From assembly GCF_003946575.1 (NCBI RefSeq), contig NZ_RHOP01000002.1, positions 124,001 through 188,000 of the forward strand: 64,000 nt of DNA. The letters run 5' to 3'. The DNA is from Companilactobacillus jidongensis (GTDB taxonomy: Bacteria > Bacillota > Bacilli > Lactobacillales > Lactobacillaceae). The translations under genes and the position numbers were made by a program. Within the stretch, counting starts at the first letter, position 1. Each line of letters begins with the position of its first letter. Shown piece after piece: positions 9,006 through 18,513 of this stretch. Under the pieces are notes generated by a model, which saw only the letters and a list, made by a program, of their open reading frames with translations, was not told the DNA's origin and made no database searches.

Positions 9006-9683
9006 TTGGCAACCACAATCACGGACAATGCACTCAAGGACAAAAAGTTTAACTCAGACAAAGCACTAAGTTTCGGTTTCAAAGAAACCGCACCTGATCA
9101 GTATAACTTTCAAACTACTATTCTCGATAACCAATTCAATTTGGCGATTGAGCTTAATTCCAACGGAGACCTGACCACCGAATTACTCGATAATAATGGC
9201 GAAATATATAGTCTCCATTTAGATCCACAAGCAAACGGCACCTTCGTCAATGAGGTCAGAACCGCCTATCTTGAGGTCATCTACAATATCTCGTCAGAAT
9301 GTTTCGACTCCGACGTTTTCAAAACACAACAAGTCAAAGACATCACCAAATATATCAAACAAAAATATAACAGTGACCTAGAATTCTTGTGGAGAAAATT
9401 CCCCAAGAACGCCATCTGGCGCAGACCTGACAACAATAAGTGGTTCTGCCTAACGATTGGTATTAATGGCGATAAAATTGGTTTAGAATCCGATGCCGAC
9501 ATTGAAATCATCGACCTTAGAATTGATACTGACGACTTAAACCAAGTCATTGATAACAAAGTATTCTTCCCTAGTTATCACATGAACAAAAAACACTGGT
9601 ACACAGTCTACCTTGACGGGAGTCTTTCGAATGCAGAATTATTCAAACGAATTGATGACAGCTATGACCTCGCTAAAAAATAA
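9006..9683 (+). CDS. MmcQ/YjbR-like protein
   Basis: 225 aa, soluble. The second half (KQKYNSDLEFLWRKFPKNAIWRRPDN, SYHMNKKHWYTVYLDG) resembles the MmcQ/YjbR fold (DUF419), a small double-wing module often annotated as DNA-binding. The first 80 residues are an extra beta-rich extension. Start is TTG at 9006 with AGGGGG 7 nt upstream. No operon partner is evident; mscL follows after 76 bp. Function unknown. Confidence 0.7.
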   Translation: MATTITDNALKDKKFNSDKALSFGFKETAPDQYNFQTTILDNQFNLAIELNSNGDLTTELLDNNGEIYSLHLDPQANGTFVNEVRTAYLEVIYNISSECFDSDVFKTQQVKDITKYIKQKYNSDLEFLWRKFPKNAIWRRPDNNKWFCLTIGINGDKIGLESDADIEIIDLRIDTDDLNQVIDNKVFFPSYHMNKKHWYTVYLDGSLSNAELFKRIDDSYDLAKK

Positions 9684-9759
9684 TTAATTTATTGTCACAC
9701 ACTTCCGAATTTATAGTAAAGTAGTCAGTATATTCAAAACTGTAAAGGAGAGCAACTTA

Positions 9760-10173
9760 ATGTTTAAAGAATTTCAAGAGTTTATCTCTCGTGGTAGTGT
9801 TGTCGACTTGGCCGTTGGTGTTATCGTTGGTGCCGCCTTTAATAATTTGGTATCAGCGTTGACTACTTACATCATCAACCCATTACTAGGTATTTTAATT
9901 GGTCAGATCAACTTGTCCGAAATGAAGTTCGTCGTACTTGGAGCCAGTTTCCAAATTGGTGACTTCGTCAATGCCTTGATCAACTTCTTGATCATCATGT
10001 TCGTTATCTTCACCATTGTTAAATTAATGAATAAGATGCGTCGTGACGGTTCTAAGAGTAAATTCGACGAGAGTGTCGAAGAACTTGACCCACAACTTGA
10101 ATACTTGCAACAAATTCGTGATTTGCTAAGATATCAACAATTACGTGACCAAGAAAAAAATAAAAGAAGATAA
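9760..10173 (+). CDS. mscL: Large-conductance mechanosensitive channel
   Basis: The 137-aa membrane protein opens under membrane tension to relieve hypo-osmotic shock. The N-terminal motif FKEFQEFISRGSVVDLAVGVIVGAAF leads into TM1; TM2 lies near residues 66-88; the C-terminal helix ends in a basic tail. Length is normal for a pentameric MscL. AAGGAGAG precedes the ATG. It is monocistronic, closed by a terminator shared in position with the convergent gene. Confidence 0.96.
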   Translation: MFKEFQEFISRGSVVDLAVGVIVGAAFNNLVSALTTYIINPLLGILIGQINLSEMKFVVLGASFQIGDFVNALINFLIIMFVIFTIVKLMNKMRRDGSKSKFDESVEELDPQLEYLQQIRDLLRYQQLRDQEKNKRR

Positions 10174-10179
10174 AAAAGA

Positions 10180-10205
10180 GCCGATGAAAAAATCATCGGC
10201 TTTTT
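10180..10205 (+). terminator. mscL terminator
   Basis: GCCGATGA/TCATCGGC stem with an A5 loop, then TTTTT. The A-rich run upstream could also let it act on the convergent gene. Confidence 0.9.
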
Positions 10206-10215
10206 GAGTACAATT

Positions 10216-11247
10216 TTATTTAAGTGGCGTAACGACTTTCAAATCAAGTGCTTGAATAAAACCACTATCTCCATCAACCACCATTGGAATAACGTTGACA
10301 CTTGGTGCAGCACTAGTTACATAACTCTCATCAAGTGGCATCATACCATCGATACTAATATCCAAGGTCTTAGGAATACCTTCAATGTGGATCTTATTAT
10401 CAATTGCCGGAACCTTAGCCACATCATCACAGATTTTATGAACATAGACCAAACTTACTTTTTCTTCACCATTGACCATTCCAGTCATAGTAAACCTATG
10501 TCCACTGATAGTACCTTTTTTAACTGTCCCAAATGTGGGATGCAAATCTTCAGGCGCAGTGAAGCATTCATGTTCAATCTTCATATCATCGAACTTGAAT
10601 CCTAATCTTTCACCCATTTCGTAGACGCCCGATACATAATACGAAGCAATGCCCATCTTAAGTCTATCTTGTGGGAAACTATCTGGGTCCATTCCGTATC
10701 CAAATACTTTTACCCAACTAGAATAATTGTGTTGATCATCTTCACCAGATTGAACCACGATCTTATCCACTCTGCCCATTAAACCAGCCATTACAGTTGG
10801 AATGTACGAAGCATATGCACCTGGCAATAATCCTGTAGGTAAATATGAAACCCCATTTTCCTTCGCAGCATCGTTAATCATATTATACAGATCCGGAGTT
10901 GTTACTTGTGAATAATAAATTGGCAATGTTGTAATGACATTCTTTTTTTCCTTCAGAACACGGCAGATATCCACAGCACTTGGTGTAAAACCACCCTTTT
11001 CGTCACGAACCAGCGGCGTGTAATCAAGAACAACATCTGCATCGATCTTTAGAGCATCGTCAATATTATCCAAAACCGTAATACCAGTCTTAGGAAAACC
11101 AAATATCTCACCAGAATCCTTGCCGACCTTCTTAGGATCAACATCAACCGCACCCACTAATTCCAATGACTCTTTGTCTTGAATCATTCTGACAGCTGCA
11201 CGTCCAACGTTTCCTAGACCCCAAACGATTACCTTATATTTCTTCAT
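10216..11247 (-). CDS. Dihydrodipicolinate-reductase-like NAD(P)H oxidoreductase
   Basis: 343 aa. The N-terminal Rossmann domain carries VIVWGLGNVGRAAVRMI. The rest resembles the DapB-like family that includes 2,4-diaminopentanoate dehydrogenase and related amine dehydrogenases. The substrate is unknown. I place the start at ATG 11247, five bases after GGGGTG; the TTG directly upstream is too close to that site. It sits 83 bp downstream of (after) nothing on its own strand and 80 bp upstream of the anion symporter gene, which may belong to the same transcript. Confidence 0.7.
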   Translation of the reverse strand: MKKYKVIVWGLGNVGRAAVRMIQDKESLELVGAVDVDPKKVGKDSGEIFGFPKTGITVLDNIDDALKIDADVVLDYTPLVRDEKGGFTPSAVDICRVLKEKKNVITTLPIYYSQVTTPDLYNMINDAAKENGVSYLPTGLLPGAYASYIPTVMAGLMGRVDKIVVQSGEDDQHNYSSWVKVFGYGMDPDSFPQDRLKMGIASYYVSGVYEMGERLGFKFDDMKIEHECFTAPEDLHPTFGTVKKGTISGHRFTMTGMVNGEEKVSLVYVHKICDDVAKVPAIDNKIHIEGIPKTLDISIDGMMPLDESYVTSAAPSVNVIPMVVDGDSGFIQALDLKVVTPLK

Positions 11248-11330
11248 CAAATCACCCCATTACTTGTATTTTTCATGCTCAGCATATCACAAAGTAACGA
11301 GTGTTTATAGTTGTATAGACAAAATAGTAA

Positions 11331-12746
11331 TTAAAACATACCTAGTAGTTTCCACCAGCCAATTCCTATAATCATGAAGATCAAGAATTCAGTTAGAGAA
11401 ACAATAAAACCGACTCTCCACCATTCTTTCTGAGTTACATACCCCGTCGCAAAATAAATTGAGGCGGTTCCTGTTCCATAGTGAGTTGTACTTGGTGAAA
11501 TACAAGTTAACATTGCAAACATCATGATGACCATTGTTGGATTAGCACCCAAACTAACTAAGACCGTTGCGAATGGAATATAAAGTGCCTGCATATGTAC
11601 CAAAACACTGGTAAAGAAATAATGAATATATAAATATACTAATGCCAAAATAATAAATGCTAATGTCAGGCTCATTCCTTTGACACTATCCGCCATAATA
11701 TTCTTGAACCATTCAATGACGCCTGTCTGTGCCAAATATGGTGTGATTGCCATCAATGGTGGTAACCATAAGAAAATATTCCAAACTTTTTTCTCAGTTA
11801 AAATATCCTCCAAGCCGATAATGCCTGTCACAATTAAAATTGCTAATCCCAACAAGGCAATACTTGTGTTATCCAATTTTGTAAACTGCGTTGTCGACCA
11901 AAGTACGATCATCAGAATAAACACGGCGACCATAATACTTTCTTTGAGCGAAATTTTTCCCATCTTATCTAATTCCTTCTTCGCAAAACTTTGCGCATTG
12001 GGAATTTTTTTTAATTCCGGCTTGTGAATAAAATAAATCACCAGTGGAACAATAATCAACGCCAGAATACTCGGAACTGAAGCGTACTTGAACCAGTCAA
12101 ACCATGATATTGAAATATGAAAAACACTCTTCCCCATACTGATTGCCAGCGGATTAGTTGCCATCGCTGTCAAAAAGAGTGAACCAGCAATCAAGTTCTG
12201 ATGAAAGCTAGTTAATAGCAAATACGAACCAATCTTATTCTGAGTTCCATCGTCTGGCTCTGAACCAAGCGACTTTGATAATGACATCGTGATCGGATAC
12301 AACACTCCCGCTCCACGGGCGTTAGTATTCGGTACAAATGGCGCCATGATCACATCACAGATCGTCAATACATATGACAACGCTAATGATGAATGACCGA
12401 ATCGATAGATCAAATAATAAGCGATTCGAAAGCCCAATCTAGTTGTACGAAAACCGATTGCCACAAAAAAGGCGAACATGATCAGCCAGACTGCACTATT
12501 ACCAAAACCGGCATAAACTAATTCTGCCGGCATCGCCTGTGAAATAGTTAGCGTCGCCATCATAATGATTGATAGTATCGCCAATGGTGCAATATTCAGT
12601 AGACACCCCAAAATAAAACCCACAAAAATTGCAAAAGTATGCCATCCTGCTGCCTTAACACCAACTGGAACTGGTAAAAACCAAATCACAGCGACTGCTA
12701 AGACAATCAGAATCGAATAAACTATTTTTTTATTACGTCCTTGCAT
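11331..12746 (-). CDS. DASS-family (SLC13/CitT-like) anion symporter
   Basis: The 471-aa polytopic membrane protein has about 11-12 hydrophobic segments. Motifs fit the divalent anion:Na+ symporter family: PNTNARGAGVLYPI, SFHQNLIAGSLFLTAMATNPLA, and near the C-terminus SPSTTHYGTGTASIYF. The family carries dicarboxylates or citrate, often by exchange. ATG is preceded by AAGGGGAG. The gene lies upstream of the DapB-like oxidoreductase gene on the same strand with an 83-bp gap, so the transporter may import the oxidoreductase substrate or a related acid. That link is inference only. Confidence 0.85.
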   Translation of the reverse strand: MQGRNKKIVYSILIVLAVAVIWFLPVPVGVKAAGWHTFAIFVGFILGCLLNIAPLAILSIIMMATLTISQAMPAELVYAGFGNSAVWLIMFAFFVAIGFRTTRLGFRIAYYLIYRFGHSSLALSYVLTICDVIMAPFVPNTNARGAGVLYPITMSLSKSLGSEPDDGTQNKIGSYLLLTSFHQNLIAGSLFLTAMATNPLAISMGKSVFHISISWFDWFKYASVPSILALIIVPLVIYFIHKPELKKIPNAQSFAKKELDKMGKISLKESIMVAVFILMIVLWSTTQFTKLDNTSIALLGLAILIVTGIIGLEDILTEKKVWNIFLWLPPLMAITPYLAQTGVIEWFKNIMADSVKGMSLTLAFIILALVYLYIHYFFTSVLVHMQALYIPFATVLVSLGANPTMVIMMFAMLTCISPSTTHYGTGTASIYFATGYVTQKEWWRVGFIVSLTEFLIFMIIGIGWWKLLGMF

Positions 12747-12841
12747 TGTTTCTCCCCTTAATTAATTTCTTTTATTGTATCAAAAAAGAGGATGACAAAA
12801 ATATAAAATTCAGTATATAAAATTATAATTAATTTATATAT

Positions 12842-13099
12842 TTAAAAGAGCATATCCGCATGTCCACTGACAACGATGAAACTCAAACAGATAACCGCTG
12901 TAATTCCTATAGCAAATCCAACCGTTATCAAATCCGACTTGTAAGTTTTGATATTGCGACTATATCGATCATTTTTTAAACAAAACATTAGAATAACTAC
13001 AATCATTGTAAAAGTCCAAAACATTGGAATCATCGTCAACACCACCAGTAAAAGTACTTTTTGTTTACAAAAAATACTACTTTGAAACAAGTTAATCAA
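12842..13099 (-). CDS. Small two-helix membrane protein, doubtful
   Basis: 85 codons from a TTG with a poor ribosome site; an internal ATG (MIPMFW) would give about 64 aa. There are two hydrophobic segments separated by a basic loop (KNDRYSRNIKTYKSD), then a short tail. I recognise no family. Composition (charged loop, two clean helices) favours a real membrane peptide, but the start is uncertain and it could be a remnant. Confidence 0.4.
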   Translation of the reverse strand: MINLFQSSIFCKQKVLLLVVLTMIPMFWTFTMIVVILMFCLKNDRYSRNIKTYKSDLITVGFAIGITAVICLSFIVVSGHADMLF

Positions 13100-13130
13100 A
13101 GCATCGACTCAGAATAGACTGATTGGAAAT

Positions 13131-13161
13131 AAAAAAGACGAAACTCCAAATGAGTTTCGTC
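13131..13161 (-). terminator. prs terminator
   Basis: GACGAAACTC/GAGTTTCGTC 10-bp stem with a five-base loop, followed on the minus strand by a T6 tract, 11 bp after the prs stop. Confidence 0.93.
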
Positions 13162-13171
13162 CTAACAATTA

Positions 13172-14149
13172 TTATTTATTACGTTTGAAACGTGTATCGA
13201 ACAATGGACTAACTGGTTCATTATCATGGATACGACGAATTGCGTCTCCGATAAGTGGTCCAACTGAAACTTGGATCATACGGTCGATGATTTTGTCTTT
13301 AGGAAGATTGATTGAATCTGTAACGATCAACTTCTTGATTGGTGAAGCTTCAATTCTTTCAATTGCTGGGCCTGAAAGGATTGGATGTGTACAACATGCA
13401 TAAACTTCAGTAGCACCGGCATCGATCAATGCTTGTGATGCCAACGTAATTGTACCCGCAGTATCGATCATATCATCGATGATAATTGCACGTTTGCCTT
13501 TGACATTACCAATGATGTTCATAACTTCAGCAACATTAGCACGAGGTCTACGTTTATCAATGATAGCAATCGGTGTCTTCAAGAATTCAGCAAGTTTTCT
13601 GGCACGAGTAACACCACCATGGTCAGGTGAAACAACCACAGCATCTTCTTCAAGATGATTTGTTAAGAAGTAATCAGCAAGAAGTGGAGCACCCATCAAG
13701 TGATCGACAGGAATATCGAAGAAACCTTGGATTTGTGCAGCATGTAAATCAAGTGCAAGTACACGGTCAACACCGGCACGTTGCAACATGTTAGCAACTA
13801 GTTTAGCAGTGATAGGTTCACGTGAACGTGACTTTCTATCTTGTCTAGCATAGCCATAGTAAGGAATAACTACGTTGATCAAGTGTGCTGAAGCACGCTT
13901 CAAAGCATCGACCATGATCAATAATTCCATCAAGTTATCGTTAACTGGAGCTGAAGTTGATTGAATCAAGAAAACTTCGGCACCACGAATACTCTCTTCA
14001 ATGTTGATTTGGATTTCACCGTCACTGAAACGTGTAACTGATGATTTTCCTAGCGGAATTCCTACTTCTTTGGCGATTTTTTCTGCCAAAGGCTTGTTTG
14101 AGTTCAACGCAAAAATCTTCATTGGTCGTTCGTTATTTTGATATGACAT
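13172..14149 (-). CDS. prs: Ribose-phosphate pyrophosphokinase
   Basis: The 325-aa enzyme makes PRPP from ribose 5-phosphate and ATP, feeding purine, pyrimidine, His and Trp synthesis. Visible motifs: [16 protein letters not shown], the metal/ATP region [18 protein letters not shown], and the PRPP-binding loop [15 protein letters not shown]. It has class I length. The ribosome site AAGGTGGAAATTA precedes the ATG. It starts 12 bp after glmU, forming a purR-glmU-prs unit common in Firmicutes, and ends at a strong terminator. Confidence 0.97.
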   Translation of the reverse strand: MSYQNNERPMKIFALNSNKPLAEKIAKEVGIPLGKSSVTRFSDGEIQINIEESIRGAEVFLIQSTSAPVNDNLMELLIMVDALKRASAHLINVVIPYYGYARQDRKSRSREPITAKLVANMLQRAGVDRVLALDLHAAQIQGFFDIPVDHLMGAPLLADYFLTNHLEEDAVVVSPDHGGVTRARKLAEFLKTPIAIIDKRRPRANVAEVMNIIGNVKGKRAIIIDDMIDTAGTITLASQALIDAGATEVYACCTHPILSGPAIERIEASPIKKLIVTDSINLPKDKIIDRMIQVSVGPLIGDAIRRIHDNEPVSPLFDTRFKRNK

Positions 14150-14161
14150 TAATTTCCACCT

Positions 14162-15550
14162 TTATTTCCAATCTTCACTTTTTGATAATGGTAATTTGTT
14201 CCAAAAATCTTCTTTGTTAGTTTGTCTCTCTCTAGCAATCGCCATAGCGTGCTTAGGAATATCTTTGGTAATCGTTGAACCAGCAGCGATGAAAGAATGA
14301 TCTGCCATATCCACCGGAGCGATGATGTTTGAATTACTTCCGATGAATGTGCAGTCACCAATATTACTGTGCCACTTTTTAACACCGTCGTAATTGACAA
14401 AGACTACACCGCAGCCAACGTTGATATCAGTTCCAAGAGTTGCATCACCAACATATGTTAAGTGACCCACCTTAGTACGATCGCCAATTGTCGCATTCTT
14501 GATTTCACAGAAATTACCGACGTGAACTTCCTTGCCGATCTCCGCCTTGGGACGCAAGTGTGAATTAGGACCCAAGTCACTGCCTTCATGCATAATTGCA
14601 CTTTCAACCGTTGAACTGATGATCTTAACATTGTTATCAATTGTAGCATCTTCAAGTCTTGAACCTGAACCAATCAAACAATCAGAACCGATAGTTGTCT
14701 TACCAAAAATCTTGGTATTTGGTTCGATAACAGTATCACTGCCAATTTTAACATCGACATCAATATATGTGTTGTCAGGATCGATAATCGTCACACCGTC
14801 ACGCATGTGCGCTTCATTGATACGTGTTTGCATCAACTTTTCAGCGTGTGATAGAGCAACTCGATCATTAACACCCATTGATTCAGATAAATCAGCCATT
14901 TGATATGCAGCAACCTTCTTACCTTGATCCTTGAACATAGAAATTAAATCTGGTAAGTAATACTCACCTTGTGCGTTGTCATTCTTGACATTGTGCAAAT
15001 TGTTAAATAACAATTCGTTATCGAAACAAAATACACCAGTGTTGATTTCTTGAATCTTCTTTTCAGTTTCTGAAGCATCTTTTTGTTCGACGATCTTCAC
15101 AACATCACCATCAGCATCACGAACCATACGGCCATATCCGAACGGATTGTCTGCATGAGCTGTCAAAATAGTAACGGCAGCATTTTGTTCTTCATGATAA
15201 GCAAATAGTTTTTCGAAAGTTTCAGCAGTAAATAATGGACAGTCACCATTGATAATCAGTGTTGTTCCTGCTTTACCAGCCAAAACATCTTCAGTTTGTA
15301 ATACAGCATGGGCAGTACCCAGTTGTTCTTTTTGCAAGGCGTACTTAGTACGATCTCCTAGAAGATCACGAACTTTTTCAGCACCACTGCCGATAACAGT
15401 TTCAACGATAGTAGGATTAACTTTTTCTACTTGAGTCAAAACATGATCGACCATAGCTCTACCAGCTACAGGATGCAATACTTTGTACAATTTTGATTTC
15501 ATTCTTGTGCCCTTGCCGGCAGCGAGAATTATTACATAACGATTCGACAT
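14162..15550 (-). CDS. glmU: Bifunctional N-acetylglucosamine-1-phosphate uridyltransferase/glucosamine-1-phosphate acetyltransferase
   Basis: The 462-aa enzyme makes UDP-GlcNAc for peptidoglycan and teichoic acids. The N-terminal pyrophosphorylase domain opens with [13 protein letters not shown]. The C-terminal left-handed beta-helix contains hexapeptide repeats and the acetyltransferase motif near [17 protein letters not shown] use ATG 15550 (GGGAG six bases upstream), giving MSNRYVI; an upstream start adds seven unlikely residues. It lies between purR and prs. Confidence 0.96.
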   Translation of the reverse strand: MSNRYVIILAAGKGTRMKSKLYKVLHPVAGRAMVDHVLTQVEKVNPTIVETVIGSGAEKVRDLLGDRTKYALQKEQLGTAHAVLQTEDVLAGKAGTTLIINGDCPLFTAETFEKLFAYHEEQNAAVTILTAHADNPFGYGRMVRDADGDVVKIVEQKDASETEKKIQEINTGVFCFDNELLFNNLHNVKNDNAQGEYYLPDLISMFKDQGKKVAAYQMADLSESMGVNDRVALSHAEKLMQTRINEAHMRDGVTIIDPDNTYIDVDVKIGSDTVIEPNTKIFGKTTIGSDCLIGSGSRLEDATIDNNVKIISSTVESAIMHEGSDLGPNSHLRPKAEIGKEVHVGNFCEIKNATIGDRTKVGHLTYVGDATLGTDINVGCGVVFVNYDGVKKWHSNIGDCTFIGSNSNIIAPVDMADHSFIAAGSTITKDIPKHAMAIARERQTNKEDFWNKLPLSKSEDWK

Positions 15551-15625
15551 TGGAAACTCCCTTTCAGTCACTCAAATATCCTTATATATAATAGCATTAT
15601 TCACATACTCTACTCAATTATGTTT

Positions 15626-16468
15626 TTACTCAAAATAACTGAAATCTGTTTTTGCTAAATAATCGCCGGATTCCATCTTGAGAATACGATTGACTGTATC
15701 TATTTCTTTGACCTTAAAAATCGAAGTTACCTTATTGTCTCTGAATTCAGACTTCACGTTAATGTTCTCTGCGAAGACAGTTGCTCCAGCAAAAATCGCA
15801 TTGAATTCAGAAATAAGGCTGCGCATACCGTTGATAGTCCCACCGCCCTTCATGAAGTCATCGACTACTAAGACACGTGACCCCTCTGGCAAACTACGTT
15901 TGGATAACTCCATTTTTTCGATTCGATCTGATGAACCGGAGGCGTAATTAACACTGATAGTTGAACCCTCAGTTATCTTTGAATCACGTCGAACAATCAC
16001 AAATGGGATGTTCAAAAAACTGGCGACACTTTGGGCAATTGGAATCCCCTTAGTGGCAACGGTCATGACCACGTCAATTGAACTTTGTGAATATTGCGTT
16101 GCAATCATTCTTCCAATCGTTCTCAAAACTTCTGGATCAGCTAACAAATCCGTGAGATACAAATAACCACCGGGCAGAATTCTGTCAGGTTCTTCTAATC
16201 TCTTAGTAGTCGTAGTTACAAAATCTGTGGCTTCCTTCTTGGAAATACCGGGTGTGAAAATAACCCCTCCACCAGCACCGGGCAACGTCTCCAAGGCACC
16301 AATGCCGCGAATCATAAATGTGCGTCTTAAAATACCTAGATCCTCAGAAATCGATGACTTAGCTGATTCGAATCTGTCAGCGAAAAAAGCCAAAGAAATC
16401 AGAGTGTGTGGTCTCTCCAGCAAATAACGAGTCATGTCGATTAATCGTTCGCTTCTTCGTGTTTTCAT
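15626..16468 (-). CDS. purR: Pur operon repressor
   Basis: 280 aa. An N-terminal winged-helix domain (about 1-75, MKTRRSERLIDMTRYLLERP) is followed by a PRPP-binding phosphoribosyltransferase-like domain with RVLVVDDFMKGGGTING. In B. subtilis and lactococci this protein controls purine genes, with PRPP as effector. It has its own promoter and AGGAGAG before the ATG. It heads the purR-glmU-prs set, coupling control of PRPP use to PRPP synthesis. Confidence 0.95.
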   Translation of the reverse strand: MKTRRSERLIDMTRYLLERPHTLISLAFFADRFESAKSSISEDLGILRRTFMIRGIGALETLPGAGGGVIFTPGISKKEATDFVTTTTKRLEEPDRILPGGYLYLTDLLADPEVLRTIGRMIATQYSQSSIDVVMTVATKGIPIAQSVASFLNIPFVIVRRDSKITEGSTISVNYASGSSDRIEKMELSKRSLPEGSRVLVVDDFMKGGGTINGMRSLISEFNAIFAGATVFAENINVKSEFRDNKVTSIFKVKEIDTVNRILKMESGDYLAKTDFSYFE

Positions 16469-16502
16469 ATATCTCTCTCCTAAAAAACCTGTCTCAATTA
16501 AA

Positions 16503-16530
16503 ATTATAAAGTAAATTACATAACAATCAA
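16503..16530 (-). promoter_or_regulatory. purR promoter
   Basis: -35 TTGATT (16525-16530), 16-bp spacer, -10 TATAAT (16503-16508), about 35 bp before the purR start. I did not find a clear PurBox. Confidence 0.6.
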
Positions 16531-16585
16531 TTCATTTTCCACTAACTTGTTAAGATTTTCAAGTCTTTTTGCTCAAATGGACATG

Positions 16586-16612
16586 AAAAAAGCCCTGATA
16601 TTTAATCAGAAC
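16586..16612 (-). terminator. Terminator of the LRR/SLAP surface protein gene
   Basis: GTTCTGAT/ATCAGGGC stem (8 bp including two G-U pairs), TAAAT loop, then T6 on the minus strand, just after the stop at 16625. Confidence 0.75.
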
Positions 16613-16624
16613 CATTTTGAGTCG

Positions 16625-18244
16625 TTATTTTAATGTTACTGCACTTGCTGGAATCCATTCGTCTGTTGCCACACGATACATCAATTCACCATTGATCGTG
16701 GCTGACTTGTCAGTAACGAATTCCGAACCAACCTTCAAGCCTCGATTGCCAGTCTTACCCTGACTGTTGTACAACACAGAACTCTCATTGATCTTCAATG
16801 TTCCACTAACTGAAGCATATTTGACCACATCACTGTCACGAACCCATTCATGAGTCGCTACCCTGTGGTATTTTTCACCTTGGAACAAGGCATATCTGTC
16901 CGTTGACCAATTACTAGTTGCCTTCAACGCACGATTCTTCTCCACACCACTGTTACGGAATTTCACGATTTCCTTGTAATCCCCACCGTGAGTTTGCTTA
17001 ATTGAACTATTGTATTGGAAAATTTTCACATCAGTTGCTTTAACCCATTCGTTGTCACCAATTCCATAATACTTTGTGTCACCAACCGTATTTTCTTGTT
17101 TTGTGACGAAATCAGTTGTTTCTTTTGTAAGAGATTTATTCCCAATACTCTTACCATTTTCATCATAAATTGGAAGTGACTTTTCATCTGTCATGATGTT
17201 AGTTGGATCGATAACTTGGATGTTTGAATCATCTGAACCGTTATTTCCGCCACCCCCATTACCTCCACCAGAATTTTCATCTGGATTTTTCCCAACTACG
17301 ACCGTGATTGGAAAATCATGACCATCTATCGAATATGTTACTTGGAACTCCTCACCCTCTTTTTCAGTATTTTCGTCATTCCAATCAGTAGTTATTCTAC
17401 TTTCATATTCATTTTTGTCTATAATTTCCCCATATTTATCAGTTACACTCTCAATCAAACTATACGGATCCCATTTTGAATTAAATTCCACTTCAACACT
17501 ATTATCTTGTGCATTGTCTTTAAAATTAATCTTAGGATCTTGTACTGTGAAACTATATGGCTGATTTATAGTAACGCTTTGGTCTCCGCTCAAAATCAGA
17601 TTGTTAATATTAAACATATGTTGGAAAGATACTTCTATTTTTCCTGAGTAATCACCAGACGAAAAGGGTTGGTATTCACTATTCGCCATTAAATCAGAAA
17701 TAGTTAGTATGCGATTCCCCATAAACTTACTTTGTACTTCTTTTCCATTCAACTTTACAGTAAATTTACCAGTCAGACCACCAATTAACGAATTTTCACC
17801 AATATAATGATTCAAATCAATAGATATTGAATCATTATTGGGTATTACATTTTCTTCGTTAATGGTCACTTTAGAATCATAAAAAATCTTTTCTAAAGAT
17901 TTCATCTTAGATAATTCATCAAAATTAGTAATTGAATTTCCAGTAGCAAACAAAGTTTTAACATTTTTAGCATATTCTAGTCCCTTTAAACTTTTAATGT
18001 TAAAACCCTTCAAATCTAATATTCCACTAAGATTACCAAGATCTTCCTGTGTAAAATCTTCATTCCCCAGTTTCCCACCAATAACTCCCCGCAAATTACC
18101 ATCTGGCATCCATGCAGATTGTGAGGCCATAACTGTCTGAACCTGACTCAAATTAGAGATCACCGGCATATTCACCACCGTCGATGTCAATAACATCCCT
18201 GCAGACAACCCTGTAGCCACCAAAATTATTTTTTTCTTACTCAT
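16625..18244 (-). CDS. Secreted LRR protein with three C-terminal SLAP domains
   Basis: 539 aa. The signal peptide ends near VMAS (about residue 41). An internalin-like cap and short leucine-rich repeats follow (about 45-130: WMPDGNLRGVIGGKLG, LSGILDLKGFNIKSLKGLEYAKN). The middle is beta-rich and Ig-like to about 320, then a Gly/Asn-rich linker. Three SLAP/SH3-like repeats end the protein (about 345-539, each with a W-V/I plus valine-rich pattern such as EWVRDSDVVKY). SLAP domains bind the wall or S-layer in lactobacilli, so this is a non-covalently attached surface protein. ATG 18244 is preferred over an upstream GTG that abuts the ribosome site. Its leader and signal peptide resemble those of the sortase substrate at 45505-47145. 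Confidence 0.8.
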   Translation of the reverse strand: MSKKKIILVATGLSAGMLLTSTVVNMPVISNLSQVQTVMASQSAWMPDGNLRGVIGGKLGNEDFTQEDLGNLSGILDLKGFNIKSLKGLEYAKNVKTLFATGNSITNFDELSKMKSLEKIFYDSKVTINEENVIPNNDSISIDLNHYIGENSLIGGLTGKFTVKLNGKEVQSKFMGNRILTISDLMANSEYQPFSSGDYSGKIEVSFQHMFNINNLILSGDQSVTINQPYSFTVQDPKINFKDNAQDNSVEVEFNSKWDPYSLIESVTDKYGEIIDKNEYESRITTDWNDENTEKEGEEFQVTYSIDGHDFPITVVVGKNPDENSGGGNGGGGNNGSDDSNIQVIDPTNIMTDEKSLPIYDENGKSIGNKSLTKETTDFVTKQENTVGDTKYYGIGDNEWVKATDVKIFQYNSSIKQTHGGDYKEIVKFRNSGVEKNRALKATSNWSTDRYALFQGEKYHRVATHEWVRDSDVVKYASVSGTLKINESSVLYNSQGKTGNRGLKVGSEFVTDKSATINGELMYRVATDEWIPASAVTLK

Positions 18245-18372
18245 AACATTCACTTCCTTTTTTGTGATTTTTTTAACGTAATATCATTGTATATAGTTAC
18301 CTGTTGCCCTGTCACGTTTAAACACAACTAAAATACAAAAAAATTTATAATAGTGTGTGAAAAGCCCATCAA
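18245..18372 (-). promoter_or_regulatory. Upstream region of the LRR/SLAP gene with two possible promoters
   Basis: One candidate is TTGATG (18367-18372), 17 bp, TATAAA (18344-18349). Nearer the gene, GTGTTTAAACGTGACA at about 18309-18324 followed by TATACA-like sequence forms a second. The stretch 18242-18329 aligns closely with the upstream region of the gene at 45505-47145, including the CAACAGG element and the A-rich ribosome site. A third partial copy of the TGTGTTT-AAA-TGACA box lies at 18437-18458. Confidence 0.55.
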
Positions 18373-18472
18373 ATAGGCGTTTCAGCACTACTCATCTATC
18401 ACTACGAAACACACATCTCACCACTAAGTCTCGCAACTTTGTCATTTTGAAACACAAAACAGCACAAAAAAA

Positions 18473-18510
18473 TAGGATTGCCTTCTCTCGGCAATCCTAT
18501 TTTTTAGTAT
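18473..18510. terminator. veg terminator (A/T-rich on both sides, possibly bidirectional)
   Basis: AAAAAAATAGGATTGCC/GGCAATCCTATTTTTT inverted repeat with a TTCTCTC-type loop, directly after the veg stop codon. Confidence 0.92.
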
Positions 18511-18513
18511 CTA

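Noticed and set aside
11680-12027. Plus-strand frame of 115 codons inside the DASS gene
   Set aside because: Antisense shadow of a transporter with clear family motifs.
14532-14903. Plus-strand frame of 123 codons inside glmU
   Set aside because: Antisense to the hexapeptide-repeat region; periodic composition explains the open frame.
18330-18472. Possible small gene or mobile remnant between the SLAP gene and veg
   Set aside because: Only promoter-like elements and TGTGTTT boxes are visible; the 74-codon plus-strand frame there is basic, low-quality and has no ribosome site.
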